The notes: generated from the letters alone by a model not told the origin. A stretch of 64,000 bases of DNA from CAMLIZ01 sp036231905 (GCF_036231905.1 NZ_JAZARE010000004.1:124001-188000); one strand, 5' to 3'. Numbered from the stretch's first letter, positions 1-11,692 are shown. A program made the numbers and translations.

Positions 1-1133
1 TGCCCTGGGGCTGGCTCATCCGCTACATGCACTCCACCGGCGCCTCGGCGTTCTTCGTGGTGGTGTACCTGCACATGTTCCGCGGCCTGCTGTACGGCTC
101 CTACCGCAAGCCGCGCGAGCTGGTGTGGATCTTCGGCTGCGCGATCTTCCTGTGCCTGATGGCCGAAGCCTTCTTCGGCTACCTGCTGCCCTGGGGCCAG
201 ATGTCGTACTGGGGCGCCCAGGTGATCGTGAACCTGTTCGCCGCCGTGCCGTTCATCGGCCCGGACCTGGCGCTGCTGATCCGCGGCGACTACGTGGTGA
301 GCGACGCCACGCTGAACCGCTTCTTCAGCTTCCACGTGATCGCGATCCCGCTGGTGCTGATCGGCCTGGTGGTGGCGCACATCATCGCGCTGCACGAAGT
401 GGGCTCCAACAACCCGGACGGCGTGGAGATCAAGAAGCACAAGGATGCGCTCGGCCGCCCGCTGGACGGCATTCCCTTCCACCCTTACTACACGGTGCAC
501 GATATCTTCGGCACCAGCGTGTTCCTGATGGTGTTCAGCGCGATCATCTTCTTCGCGCCGGAGCTGGGTGGCTACTTCCTCGAGTACAACAACTTCATCC
601 CGGCCGACCCGCTGAAGACCCCCGCGCACATCGCGCCGGTGTGGTACTTCACGCCGTTCTATTCGATGCTGCGCGCCACCACGGACGACATGGTCAACGT
701 GCTGTGCGTGATCGTCGGACTGTCGGCGCTGGTGACCTTTGCCAAGAGCCGGCTGTCGATGGTGGGCAAGGTGGCGGTGCTGGTCGGCGCTGCCGTGGCC
801 ATCTTCCTGCTCAAGACCTTCGACGCGAAGTTCTGGGGCGTGGTGATCATGGGCGGCGCGGTCATCATCCTGTTCTTCCTGCCCTGGCTGGACAAGAGCC
901 CGGCCAAGTCGATCCGCTATCGCCCGAAGTGGCACATGTGGCTGTACCTGGTGTTCGTGGCGTTCTTCATCGCGCTGGCCTACCTGGGCATCCAGCCGCC
1001 GTCCACCATCGGGACCATCATTGCGCAGATCGGTACCGTCTTCTATTTCGGCTTCTTCCTGCTGATGCCCTGGTGGAGCCAGCTGGGCCGGTTCTCGCCG
1101 GTGCCTGACCGCGTCGTCTACCACGCCCACTGA
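1..1133 (+). CDS. petB: cytochrome b of the bc1 complex (5' end outside window)
   Basis: Membrane subunit of ubiquinol:cytochrome c oxidoreductase (complex III), which carries haems bL and bH and forms the Qo and Qi sites. The reading frame is open from base 3, so the N-terminal part of the protein (roughly 90 residues by family length) is missing. The visible 376 residues contain haem-ligand histidines in YLHMFRG and in the FSFHVI...VAHIIALHEVGS stretch, followed by several hydrophobic helices. The Qo-site motif reads PVWY (bases about 634-645) instead of the mitochondrial PEWY, a substitution known in beta/gamma-proteobacteria. petC follows after 23 bases, as in the usual petABC operon. Identity is clear. 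Confidence 0.97.
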   Translation, partial: PWGWLIRYMHSTGASAFFVVVYLHMFRGLLYGSYRKPRELVWIFGCAIFLCLMAEAFFGYLLPWGQMSYWGAQVIVNLFAAVPFIGPDLALLIRGDYVVSDATLNRFFSFHVIAIPLVLIGLVVAHIIALHEVGSNNPDGVEIKKHKDALGRPLDGIPFHPYYTVHDIFGTSVFLMVFSAIIFFAPELGGYFLEYNNFIPADPLKTPAHIAPVWYFTPFYSMLRATTDDMVNVLCVIVGLSALVTFAKSRLSMVGKVAVLVGAAVAIFLLKTFDAKFWGVVIMGGAVIILFFLPWLDKSPAKSIRYRPKWHMWLYLVFVAFFIALAYLGIQPPSTIGTIIAQIGTVFYFGFFLLMPWWSQLGRFSPVPDRVVYHAH

Positions 1134-1156
1134 CGCGAGCCGGAGTGACACGAACC

Positions 1157-1924
1157 ATGAAAAAACTCATCGTCAGCCTCGTTGCCGCGCTGTCGTTCCT
1201 GGTGCCGGCCTTCGCGTCCGAAGGCGGCATGGTCTGGGACCGCTTCCCGGTGGAGAAGATGAACGACGTGGCGTCGTTGCAGAACGGCGCCAAGCTGTTC
1301 GTCAACTACTGCCTGAACTGCCACTCGGCGGCCTACATGCGCTACAACCGCCTGCGCGACATCGGCCTGTCGGAAGACCAGGTCAAGAAGAACATGCTGT
1401 TCGCCACCGACAAGGTGGGCGAGACCATGAAGGCCGCGATCGACCCGCGCCAAGCCAAGGAATGGTTCGGTGCGACGCCGCCTGACCTCACCGTGATCGC
1501 ACGCTCGCGTGCGGGTGCGGGCGGCACGGGGGCCGACTACCTCTACACCTACCTGCGCACCTACTACCGCGACGAGACCCGCCCGACTGGCTGGAACAAC
1601 CTCGCGTTCCCCAACGTCGGTATGCCGCACGCGCTGTGGGAGCTGCAGGGCGCGCGCATCGCCAAGTTCGCCGAAGAGACCGATCCGCACGACCACAGCA
1701 AGAAGGTCCACGTGTTCGCTGGCTTCGAGCAGGTGCAGCCGGGCAAGCTCAGTGCGCTGGAGTACGACAATGCGGTGGCCGACCTGGTGGCCTACCTCCA
1801 GTGGATGGGCGAGCCCGAGCAGGAGCACCGCGTGCGCCTGGGTGTGTGGGTGCTGCTCTTCCTGGGCCTGTTCACCGTGATCGCCTGGCGCCTGAACGCC
1901 GCTTACTGGAAAGACGTGAAGTGA
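1157..1924 (+). CDS. petC: cytochrome c1 of the bc1 complex
   Basis: Haem c subunit of complex III that passes electrons from the Rieske protein to soluble cytochrome c. The 255-residue protein has a Sec signal peptide (residues 1-20, cleavage after FA), a CxxCH haem site in NYCLNCHSA (Cys52-His56), a candidate axial Met in PNVGMPH, and a C-terminal anchor helix (about 228-247) ending in AAYWKDVK. The ATG at 1157 is preferred over an in-frame GTG at 1145 because it begins directly at the signal peptide. It lies 23 bases after petB and is probably cotranscribed with it. Confidence 0.97.
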   Translation: MKKLIVSLVAALSFLVPAFASEGGMVWDRFPVEKMNDVASLQNGAKLFVNYCLNCHSAAYMRYNRLRDIGLSEDQVKKNMLFATDKVGETMKAAIDPRQAKEWFGATPPDLTVIARSRAGAGGTGADYLYTYLRTYYRDETRPTGWNNLAFPNVGMPHALWELQGARIAKFAEETDPHDHSKKVHVFAGFEQVQPGKLSALEYDNAVADLVAYLQWMGEPEQEHRVRLGVWVLLFLGLFTVIAWRLNAAYWKDVK

Positions 1925-2037
1925 CGCGTCGCGCCCGGGGCGCCTGCCCGGGCTTGAGCGCGCAGCGGGTGTGACGAACGCCTGCTGCGCTTTGGATTTT
2001 TTGCACAAGCCGCTTTTTTGACTGGGAGCCCACCGCC

Positions 2038-2655
2038 ATGATGGTGCTTTACTCCGGAACCACCTGCCCTTACTCGCACCGCTGCCGCTTCGTGCTGTTC
2101 GAAAAGGGCATGGATTTCGAGATCCGCGACGTTGACCTCTTCGCCAAGCCGGAAGACATCGCGCTGATGAACCCGTACAACGAGGTGCCCATCCTGGTGG
2201 AGCGCGACCTCATCCTGTACGAGTCGCACATCATCAACGAGTACATCGACGAGCGCTTCCCGCATCCGCAGCTCATGCCGGGTGACCCGGTGGCGCGTGC
2301 GCGTGTGCGCCTGTTCCTGCTGAACTTCGAGAAGGAGCTGTTCGCGCACGTGAACATCCTCGAAAGCCGCGGCGTGGCGGCCAAGCCCACCGACAAGCAG
2401 CTGGAGAAGGCCCGTTCGCAGATCAAGGACCGGCTGACGCAGCTGGCCCCGATCTTCCTGAAGAACAAGTACATGCTGGGCGACGACTTCTCGATGCTCG
2501 ACGTGGCCATCGCGCCGCTGCTGTGGCGCCTGGACTACTATGGCATCGACCTGTCCAAGAACGCCGCGCCGCTGCTGAAGTACGCCGAACGCATCTTCTC
2601 GCGGCCGGCCTACATCGAGGCGCTGACGCCTTCCGAAAAGGTGATGCGCAAGTAA
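2038..2655 (+). CDS. sspA: stringent starvation protein A (GST-fold)
   Basis: RNA-polymerase-associated protein with a glutathione-S-transferase fold, involved in starvation and stress transcription. The 205 residues show an N-terminal thioredoxin-like half (YSGTTCPYSHRCRF, then NEVPILVERD and LYESHIINEYIDERFP) and an all-helical C-terminal half with MLGDDFSMLDVAIAPLLWRL. The start is a double ATG (2038 and 2041). The pairing with sspB three bases downstream and the position after petBC match Burkholderiales synteny. No enzyme activity is expected for this family. Confidence 0.95.
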   Translation: MMVLYSGTTCPYSHRCRFVLFEKGMDFEIRDVDLFAKPEDIALMNPYNEVPILVERDLILYESHIINEYIDERFPHPQLMPGDPVARARVRLFLLNFEKELFAHVNILESRGVAAKPTDKQLEKARSQIKDRLTQLAPIFLKNKYMLGDDFSMLDVAIAPLLWRLDYYGIDLSKNAAPLLKYAERIFSRPAYIEALTPSEKVMRK

Positions 2656-2658
2656 GCG

Positions 2659-3216
2659 ATGAGCAGCACTCCATCGGCTCCTGACAACCAGGGCACGTCC
2701 ACCCGGCCGTACCTGATCCGTGCGCTGCACGACTGGTGCACCGACAACGGCTTCACGCCGTACATCGCGGTGTTCGTCGACCGCAGCGTGCAGGTGCCCA
2801 TGGAGTATGTGAAGAACAACGAGATCGTGCTCAACGTCGGCTTCGAGGCCACCTCCGGCCTCAAGCTCGGCAACGAGACGATCGAGTTCAAGGCACGGTT
2901 CGGCGGCAGTGCCCGCGAGATCATCGTGCCGGTGGACCACGTGGTCGCCATCTACGCGCGCGAAAACGGCCAGGGTATGGCCTTCCCGGTGCCCACCGCG
3001 AGCACCGGCTCCGCACCGGACCTGCCAGCCGAGGTCGGGCGCGACAAGACCGCGGGCGCGCCACGTGGCCTGCGCCTGGCTTCCAGCGAGAACGAGTCGG
3101 CCGGGCCGGTGCACGACCCGCAAGCGGACGCCGCGGCATCGGACGACGATGCCGAGCCGCCGGAGCCGCCCACCACGCCGCCCACGGGGCGTCCTTCGCT
3201 CAAGCGGGTGAAGTAA
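2659..3216 (+). CDS. sspB: ClpXP adaptor, stringent starvation protein B
   Basis: Adaptor that delivers ssrA-tagged proteins to the ClpXP protease. The 185-residue protein has the folded substrate-binding domain at about 10-110 (RPYLIRALHDWCTDNGFTPY, VNVGFEATSGLKLGN, HVVAIYARENGQGM). A long flexible acidic/proline-rich linker follows, then the C-terminal ClpX-binding tail RPSLKRVK, which resembles the tail of the E. coli adaptor. It starts three bases after sspA and forms an operon with it. A perfect inverted repeat follows the stop codon. Confidence 0.95.
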   Translation: MSSTPSAPDNQGTSTRPYLIRALHDWCTDNGFTPYIAVFVDRSVQVPMEYVKNNEIVLNVGFEATSGLKLGNETIEFKARFGGSAREIIVPVDHVVAIYARENGQGMAFPVPTASTGSAPDLPAEVGRDKTAGAPRGLRLASSENESAGPVHDPQADAAASDDDAEPPEPPTTPPTGRPSLKRVK

Positions 3217-3220
3217 AGCC

Positions 3221-3242
3221 GACTGGGAAATTTTTCCCAGTC
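3221..3242 (+). terminator. hairpin after sspB
   Basis: A perfect inverted repeat with two 10-base arms (GACTGGGAAA / TTTCCCAGTC) and a 2-base centre lies 5 bases after the sspB stop. There is no T-run after the stem, so it may be a weak or factor-dependent terminator, or an RNA 3'-end stabiliser. Confidence 0.5.
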
Positions 3243-3310
3243 GCGCAAGCCTTCCCGACGTTTCTGCCTGTAGCGCGGTTGCCTGCGCACGGCCGCCCCC
3301 GCTGAAACAA

Positions 3311-3326
3311 CGGCATACAAATTGCA
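3311..3326 (+). promoter_or_regulatory. candidate sigma-54 promoter of the isolated capK-like gene
   Basis: The sequence CGGCATACAAATTGCA has the invariant GG (3312-3313) and GC (3324-3325) with exactly 10 bases between them. It also has GGCA and TTGCA as in the RpoN -24/-12 consensus TGGCAC-N5-TTGC. Transcription would begin near 3337, giving a leader of about 115 bases to the ATG at 3451. Exosortase/EPS genes in beta-proteobacteria are known to be driven by RpoN with the PrsK/PrsR pair, so the site links this gene to the distant EPS locus. Binding itself is inferred. Confidence 0.55.
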
Positions 3327-3450
3327 CTTCCGGCGTCGGGAGGCTGCTGTTGTTTTGCACGCTCGGGCCCTTGTCTGCGGGATGTCAGGGCGGGTCCAGC
3401 GGCGTGCATGATGTTTGGGCAGTTGGCATGGTCGGTTCGTCCTTGGAACA

Positions 3451-4809
3451 ATGAACAGGCATACACAGCTAGGATTCGCCGCGCTTTGCTATGTCAAGCG
3501 GTGGTATCGCCATGGGCCGCGGTACCGCGCCTACACACGCCTGCTCCAACACACGCAGCGCCTTGACGCGAACGCGCTGCGCGCCTACCAGGACGAGGCC
3601 CTGCAGCGCATGGTCCGCCATTGCACGAGCCATGTTCCCTACTACATCGACCTGTTCAAGCGCCTGGGCCTGCGCCCGGAGGACGTCGCCACCCAGCAGG
3701 ACCTGCAGAAGCTGCCGTTGCTGGACAGCAAGCTGGTGCGCGAGAACTTCGACCGCCTGATCTCGCCGCAACACCGCAACTGGCTCTGCCATACCGGCAC
3801 CACCAGTGGCACCACCGGACTGCCCAGCAAGTTCCTGCGCGACTTCAACGCCATCAACTTCGAGCACGCGGCCATTTGGCGCAACTGGCACAACGCAGGC
3901 GACGACGGCAAGCGCCGCATTTCCCTGCGTGGCGACATCATCGTGCCTTCAGCGCAGAAGCAGCCGCCGTTCTGGCGCTACAACCCGGCCGACCAGGAGC
4001 TGCAGATGTCCAGCTACCACCTCTCGCCCGGAAGCGCGCCGCACTACATCGACAAGCTCCTCGAGTTCCGGCCGCAGATCCTGTACTGCGGCCCGTCGAT
4101 GGGCCATGTGCTGGCCAAGCTGTTCCGGCTGAATCGGGTGGACTACACCTTCGACGCGGTGTTCACCTCCTCCGAGTCACTGGCCCAGCCGGTGCGCGAG
4201 TTCATCGAGCAGACCTTCCACACGCGGGTCGTCGACTGGTACGGCCAGTCCGAGCGGGTGGCGGCCATCGGCCAGTGCCATTGCGGCGCCTACCACGTGC
4301 AGGAGGACTACTCGATCGTCGAGTTCCTGCCGGCGCACGGCAACACCACGGAGATCGTGGGCACCCAGCTGCACAACTACGTGATGCCGCTGCTGCGCTA
4401 CCGCACGGCCGACTATGTCGAGATGCCCAAGGTGCAGCGGCCGTGCGCCTGCGGCAGCCAGTTCCGCACGGTGGACCGCATCATCGGCCGCTACTACGGC
4501 TACCTGATCACGCCCGAGGGGTACCACATCGCGATCACGGCCCACATCCCGACCGGGGTGGACAACATGATCGAAGCCCAGTTCCACCAGGAACGCCAGG
4601 GCGAGGTCATCGTCAAGCTGGTGACCAACGGGCGTTTCGGCCCGGACGATGCCGCCAAGCTGATTGCCAGCGTGAAGAGCCACACCTCGCCCGACATGCA
4701 GGTTCGCCTGGAGGAAGTGCCCCACATTCCGCGCGGACCCAACGGCAAGTTCATCAACATCGTGAACCGGATGACGGCCAACGCGCCGATCACGCGCGAA
4801 GCGGCGTGA
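3451..4809 (+). CDS. CapK/PaaK-like adenylate-forming enzyme (outlier copy)
   Basis: Member of the phenylacetate-CoA ligase-like/CapK branch of the ANL adenylating superfamily. Such proteins are common in polysaccharide clusters but have poorly known substrates. The 452-residue protein keeps the AMP-binding loop (HTGTTSGTTGLPSKF, about 115-130), an A5-like WYGQSER in place of the usual YGxTE, an A8-like RYRTAD and a C-terminal catalytic Lys in PNGKFINI. It sits alone between sspAB and tRNA-Thr, a place normally without such a gene, and its promoter looks like sigma-54. Two relatives lie in the EPS locus at 36713 and 41256, so a role in decorating the same polymer is likely. ATG 3451 is chosen over an in-frame TTG at 3415. 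Confidence 0.8.
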   Translation: MNRHTQLGFAALCYVKRWYRHGPRYRAYTRLLQHTQRLDANALRAYQDEALQRMVRHCTSHVPYYIDLFKRLGLRPEDVATQQDLQKLPLLDSKLVRENFDRLISPQHRNWLCHTGTTSGTTGLPSKFLRDFNAINFEHAAIWRNWHNAGDDGKRRISLRGDIIVPSAQKQPPFWRYNPADQELQMSSYHLSPGSAPHYIDKLLEFRPQILYCGPSMGHVLAKLFRLNRVDYTFDAVFTSSESLAQPVREFIEQTFHTRVVDWYGQSERVAAIGQCHCGAYHVQEDYSIVEFLPAHGNTTEIVGTQLHNYVMPLLRYRTADYVEMPKVQRPCACGSQFRTVDRIIGRYYGYLITPEGYHIAITAHIPTGVDNMIEAQFHQERQGEVIVKLVTNGRFGPDDAAKLIASVKSHTSPDMQVRLEEVPHIPRGPNGKFINIVNRMTANAPITREAA

Positions 4810-4840
4810 GAGCCGGCTGCCGCGGCAGTGGCGCAGCCCC

Positions 4841-4846
4841 TAGAAT
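4841..4846 (+). promoter_or_regulatory. possible -10 box for tRNA-Thr
   Basis: TAGAAT lies about 19 bases before the tRNA 5' end, the right distance for a short 5' leader. No good -35 box is visible 16-18 bases upstream. Confidence 0.35.
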
Positions 4847-4864
4847 CACGGGTTCCCTGCACCC

Positions 4865-4940
4865 GCCGGCTTAGCTCAGTTGGTAGAGCAACCGCCTTGT
4901 AAGCGGTAGGTCATCCGTTCGAGTCGGATAGCCGGCACCA
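4865..4940 (+). tRNA. tRNA-Thr (anticodon UGU)
   Basis: The 76-base sequence folds as a complete cloverleaf. The acceptor arms are GCCGGCT/AGCCGGC, the D arm contains TAGCTCAGTTGGTAGAGCA, the anticodon stem is ACCGC/GCGGT, and the loop CTTGTAA gives anticodon TGT at 4898-4900. The T arm contains GTTCGAG, and a CCA end is encoded (4938-4940). Thr-UGU reads ACA and other ACN codons. Confidence 0.97.
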
Positions 4941-4948
4941 GCGGCGCT

Positions 4949-5257
4949 TCAGCGCGGGGTGAGGATCTTCACCCGGATCGGCCGGGCGCTGAAGCCACCC
5001 GCGTGCAAGGTGTCTTCCAGCAGGGGCAGCAGGTGGCGCAGCTTGGCCGCCGCCGAGGCGTTGGCCACCAGCAGCGACCACCCCTCGTCATCCACCGGGC
5101 CGGGCTGCACGCTGGCGCGCAATGCCGGCGGCAGGCGGCTGGCGATCGCCTCGAACCGGTCCCTGGATTCGTGCAGCCGCTCCATCAACCCGGCCAGCGG
5201 GCTGCTGGCGTCCATCGCGGCCCGGATCGGCAGGGCAGGCGAGGGATTTTTGGGCAT
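4949..5257 (-). CDS. dciA: DciA-family (DUF721) helicase-loader protein
   Basis: Short 102-residue DUF721 protein. In bacteria lacking DnaC/DnaI, DciA loads the replicative helicase DnaB. The sequence shows the helical N-terminal part and the basic, beta-rich core (DDEGWSLLVANASAAAKLRH) ending in PIRVKILTPR. The ATG at 5257 has no ribosome site, but a TACACT -10 box ends 6 bases before it, so the mRNA may be leaderless. Divergence from secA is the usual Burkholderiales arrangement. The open frame continues far upstream through secA on the opposite strand, but that is only an artefact of high GC content. Confidence 0.8.
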   Translation of the reverse strand: MPKNPSPALPIRAAMDASSPLAGLMERLHESRDRFEAIASRLPPALRASVQPGPVDDEGWSLLVANASAAAKLRHLLPLLEDTLHAGGFSARPIRVKILTPR

Positions 5258-5301
5258 GCCGCCAGTGTAGCCAGCGTCCTGCCGGGGCCGGCTTCGCCCC
5301 C

Positions 5302-5329
5302 CGGACAGCGCCACCCCGGGTGCTAAACT
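5302..5329 (+). promoter_or_regulatory. possible sigma-70 promoter of secA
   Basis: CGGACA (5302-5307) and TAAACT (5324-5329) are spaced by 16 bases, about 150 bases before the secA start. The match to consensus is moderate. Confidence 0.4.
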
Positions 5330-5476
5330 TTCACGCTTTGCGGCCACCCGGCCACTGCCCTTGCAAAGCAGAGCCGGCACCCTCATGTGCCGCACACGCT
5401 CCCGCGCCGCTGCCGCCAATGTCCCACCCGGACCGCGGCATGGCGCGGGCTGCCGTTCATCCAAGCCCTTACGCTG

Positions 5477-8212
<2,736 letters not shown>

Positions 8213-8227
8213 TCGAAAGGGTGTGTC

Positions 8228-9457
8228 ATGCCGGTGAACCTGAGCGCCCCTGATCCCGCCAGCCTGCACCCCGTTCCCGGCGTGCGCATCGGCGTCGCGA
8301 TGGCGGGTGTGCGAAAAGCCAATCGCAAGGACCTGACGGTGTTCGAGCTGGCGCCGGGCAGCGTCGCGGCCGGCGTGTTCACGCAGAACCGCTTCTGTGC
8401 CGCGCCCGTGCAGGTGTGCCAGCAGCATCTGGCGGCCAGCCCCGAGGTGCGGGCGCTGGTGATCAACACCGGCAATGCCAACGCCGGCACCGGCGAGGAC
8501 GGCCTGGTGAGGGCGCACGCCACCTGCGTGGCGCTGGCCCAGCACCTTGATCTTGCGCCGGAGCAGGTGCTGCCGTTTTCCACCGGGGTGATCATGGAAG
8601 TGCTGCCGGTGGATCGCATCCAGGCCGGCTTGCCGTCCGCGCTGGCGGGATTGGCGGAGAACCGCTGGGCCGAGGCCGCCGAAGCGATCATGACCACTGA
8701 CACGCTGCCCAAGGCGGCGTCGCGGCAACTCACCATCGGCGACCGCACCGTCACCGTCACCGGCATCAGCAAGGGCGCCGGCATGATCCGGCCCAACATG
8801 GCGACTCTGCTGGGCTTCATGGCCACCGACGCGGTGATAGCACCGCAGGCACTGCAGGCGCTGGTGAAGCTGGCCGCCGACCAGTCGTTCAACCGCATCA
8901 CCATCGACGGCGACACCTCCACCAACGACTCCTTCGTGCTGATGGCTACGCGCCAGGCCGGGCATGCGGAGATCACGGACCTTGCGTCTGGCGACGGCCG
9001 TGCGCTGTGCGATGTGGTGGTCGAGGTGGCGCGCAGTCTGGCGCAGGCGATCGTGCGCGACGGCGAGGGCGCCACCAAGTTCATCACCGTGCAGGTCGAT
9101 GGCGGGCGCAGCGAGGCGGAATGCCGCCAGGTGGCCTATGCCATCGCGCATTCGCCACTGGTGAAGACCGCCTTCTACGCCAGCGACCCCAACCTGGGCC
9201 GCATCCTGGCGGCAGTCGGATATGCCGGCATCGCGGACCTGGACCAGACCACGATCGACCTCTTCCTCGACGATGTGCACGTGGCCCAGCGCGGCGGCCG
9301 CCATCCCGCCTATCGGGAAGAAGACGGCCAGCGCGTGATGAAGCAGGCGGAGATCACCGTGCGCGTGGACCTGCACCGCGGTGCGGCGCAGGCCACCGTG
9401 TGGACCTGCGACTTCTCGCACGACTACGTGAGCATCAACGCCGACTACCGAAGCTGA
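8228..9457 (+). CDS. argJ: bifunctional glutamate N-acetyltransferase / ornithine acetyltransferase
   Basis: Arginine biosynthesis enzyme that recycles the acetyl group from N-acetylornithine to glutamate and can also use acetyl-CoA. The 409-residue precursor contains the self-cleavage site in GAGMIRPNMATLLGF, where the conserved Thr becomes the nucleophilic N-terminus of the beta chain. It also has TGNANAGTG and the C-terminal signature HDYVSINADYRS. It follows secA with a 15-base gap, an order shared by many Burkholderiales. Confidence 0.97.
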   Translation: MPVNLSAPDPASLHPVPGVRIGVAMAGVRKANRKDLTVFELAPGSVAAGVFTQNRFCAAPVQVCQQHLAASPEVRALVINTGNANAGTGEDGLVRAHATCVALAQHLDLAPEQVLPFSTGVIMEVLPVDRIQAGLPSALAGLAENRWAEAAEAIMTTDTLPKAASRQLTIGDRTVTVTGISKGAGMIRPNMATLLGFMATDAVIAPQALQALVKLAADQSFNRITIDGDTSTNDSFVLMATRQAGHAEITDLASGDGRALCDVVVEVARSLAQAIVRDGEGATKFITVQVDGGRSEAECRQVAYAIAHSPLVKTAFYASDPNLGRILAAVGYAGIADLDQTTIDLFLDDVHVAQRGGRHPAYREEDGQRVMKQAEITVRVDLHRGAAQATVWTCDFSHDYVSINADYRS

Positions 9458-9601
9458 GGGGGTTGAGCCCTCTCTGCGTGCCGATCGACATCGGCTAGCA
9501 TCGTCCACCGCAGCCGGGGTGACACCGCCCCCAAAAAGGCTGCCGCACCGCGCGTCGGGCTCACCCGCTCGCCCGCGCGGCACGACAGGGAGACGAAAAA
9601 G

Positions 9602-10939
9602 GTGAACCAGGGTTCGATCGCGCGCGCCTGGCGTGCGCTGGCTGGTCGGCTATTGGGTGCGGACGACCTGCTGCGCCAGGTCACCTACCGGCGGCTGTTC
9701 AGCTCCATCCTCATCAGCTCGCTGGGCGCGCAGGTCACCATGCTGGCCCTGCCGCTCACCGCGGCACTGCTGCTGCACGCCACGCCCACGCAGATGGGCC
9801 TGCTCACGGCGATGGAGATCCTGCCTTTCGTGCTGTTTTCGCTGCCCTCCGGCGTGTGGCTGGACCGGGTGCGCAAGCTGCCCGTGTACATCGGCGGCGA
9901 ATGCCTGCTGGCGGTGGCATCGGCCAGCGTGCCGCTCGCCTGGTGGATGGACGTGCTGGCCATGCCACTGATGTACCTGGTGGCCTTTGTCATCGGCAGC
10001 GTGCACACCACCGCGGGATCGGCCGCGCAGATCGTGCTCACCCAGGTGGTGCCGCGCGACCGCCTGGTGGAGGCGCATGCGAAGAATGCGCTGGCGAGCT
10101 CAGGCGCGGAGGTGGCGGGGCCCGGCCTGGCCGGTGCGCTGATCAAGCTGGTGGGCGCGCCGGTGGCCTTTCTGCTGGATGCCGTGATGTTGGCGTTTTC
10201 GGCGTGGATCCTGCGTGGCATCCGGGTGGACGAAGTGCGCACGCCGCGGCCTGAGGCGCACTTCTGGCACGACCTGAAGGCCGGGGTGCGCTTCGTGCGC
10301 GAGCACCGCCTGCTGGTGGCACTGGCCGCCTGCGTCGGGGTGTGGCAGATGTGCCAGAACGCCGCTGTGGTGGTGCAGATCCTCTATGCCACCCGTGTGC
10401 TGGGGCTGCCGGAGCAAGCCGTCGGGCTGAGCTACGTGGGCATGGGGGCCGGCACCGTGCTCACCAGCGTGTTTGGCAACCGCGTCAGCCACCGCTTCGG
10501 GCCGGGGCCCACGCTGGTGCTGGGCTTTGCGATCTGCGGCGTGGGCTGGCTGCTGCCGGCCCTGGCGCCGGCCAATGCCTGGGGTGTGGCCGCTTTTGCG
10601 CTCATGCTCGGCATGTTCGGTGTGGGCGCGGTGCTGATCTTCATCAACTTCCTTGCGCTGCGCCAGGCGGTCACGCCAGAGCCGCTGTTGGGCCGCATGA
10701 CCAGCACGATGCGCTGGCTGATCCTGATCCCGGCCGGGCCGGGCGCCTTGTTGGGCGGCTGGCTGGGTGAGCACCATGGGCTGCGTTATTCGCTGGCTTT
10801 TGCCGGCTGCAGCTCGCTGCTGCTGGCCGCCGTGGCGTGGCGCCAGCCGGTGATCCGCAGCGTGAAGGAACTGCCGCGCCTGCACGAGCCGCCTGCCGCC
10901 GGGCCTGGGGCCACGGCGGGCGCCGCGGCGGGCGGCTGA
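9602..10939 (+). CDS. MFS exporter (MFS_3 / EntS-like group)
   Basis: Twelve-helix major facilitator protein of 445 residues resembling the enterobactin-exporter-like MFS_3 group. The substrate cannot be told. Visible features are the N-terminal helix LISSLGAQVTMLALPLTAAL, the loop motif PSGVWLDRVRKLPVYIGGE between helices 2 and 3, and AGPGLAGALIKLVGAPVAFL in helices 5-6. The start is GTG at 9602 with AGGGAG about 10 bases upstream. The C-terminus is a short Ala/Gly/Pro-rich tail. The gene converges with ugpQ, which ends one base away. Confidence 0.8.
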   Translation: MNQGSIARAWRALAGRLLGADDLLRQVTYRRLFSSILISSLGAQVTMLALPLTAALLLHATPTQMGLLTAMEILPFVLFSLPSGVWLDRVRKLPVYIGGECLLAVASASVPLAWWMDVLAMPLMYLVAFVIGSVHTTAGSAAQIVLTQVVPRDRLVEAHAKNALASSGAEVAGPGLAGALIKLVGAPVAFLLDAVMLAFSAWILRGIRVDEVRTPRPEAHFWHDLKAGVRFVREHRLLVALAACVGVWQMCQNAAVVVQILYATRVLGLPEQAVGLSYVGMGAGTVLTSVFGNRVSHRFGPGPTLVLGFAICGVGWLLPALAPANAWGVAAFALMLGMFGVGAVLIFINFLALRQAVTPEPLLGRMTSTMRWLILIPAGPGALLGGWLGEHHGLRYSLAFAGCSSLLLAAVAWRQPVIRSVKELPRLHEPPAAGPGATAGAAAGG

Positions 10940-10940
10940 G

Positions 10941-11692
10941 TCAGTCGCGGATGGCGGCCGGGTCGGGGGAGAACCGTGCCACTTCGTCGGTGATCAGGCC
11001 ATCGATGCCGGCGTCGCGGAGGCGATGCGCTTCGGCCGGATCGTTGACGGTGTAGGCCAGCACACGCAGGCCGGCGTCGTGGGCCTGCTGGATCACCGCA
11101 CGGTCCAGCAGCGGATAGGCCGCCACGATGGCCACGCACTCCAGGCTGCGCGCCAGCGTCAGCCAGCCTTCCTGGAGCGTGTCCAGCAGCAGCGCCCGGG
11201 GGCATTGCGGCGCGGCTGTCTGCGCCGCGGCCAGCGCAGCGGGCTGGAAGGAGCTGAGCAGCGGCGGCAGTGTGTCGGCGGGCCAGCACTGGGCGACATA
11301 CCGCGCCACAGCATCGCCGGTGCGAGCCTCCTCGCCGGGCGTGGGCTTGATCTCGATGTTGAGGGCGTAGCCGTTGCGCAGCACGTAGGCCGCGATGGCG
11401 TCCAGGCTGGCGAGTGGTTCGCCGGCGTAGGCGCGGCTGTGCCAGCCGCCCGCGTCCAGCCGCGACAGGTCGCTCCAGGGCTGCTGCCCCGCGGTGCCGC
11501 TGCCCGAGGTGGTGCGCTGCAGGCCGGCATCGTGCAGCAGGAACAGCGCGCCGTCGGCGCTGAGCTTCACGTCACATTCGAAGGCCCGGTAGCCGTGTGC
11601 CGCGCCCACCCGGAAGGCGGCCAGCGTGTTCTCGGGCGCCAGCTTGCCCGCGCCGCGGTGGGCCACCCAGAAGGGATACGGCCAGGGCTGCA

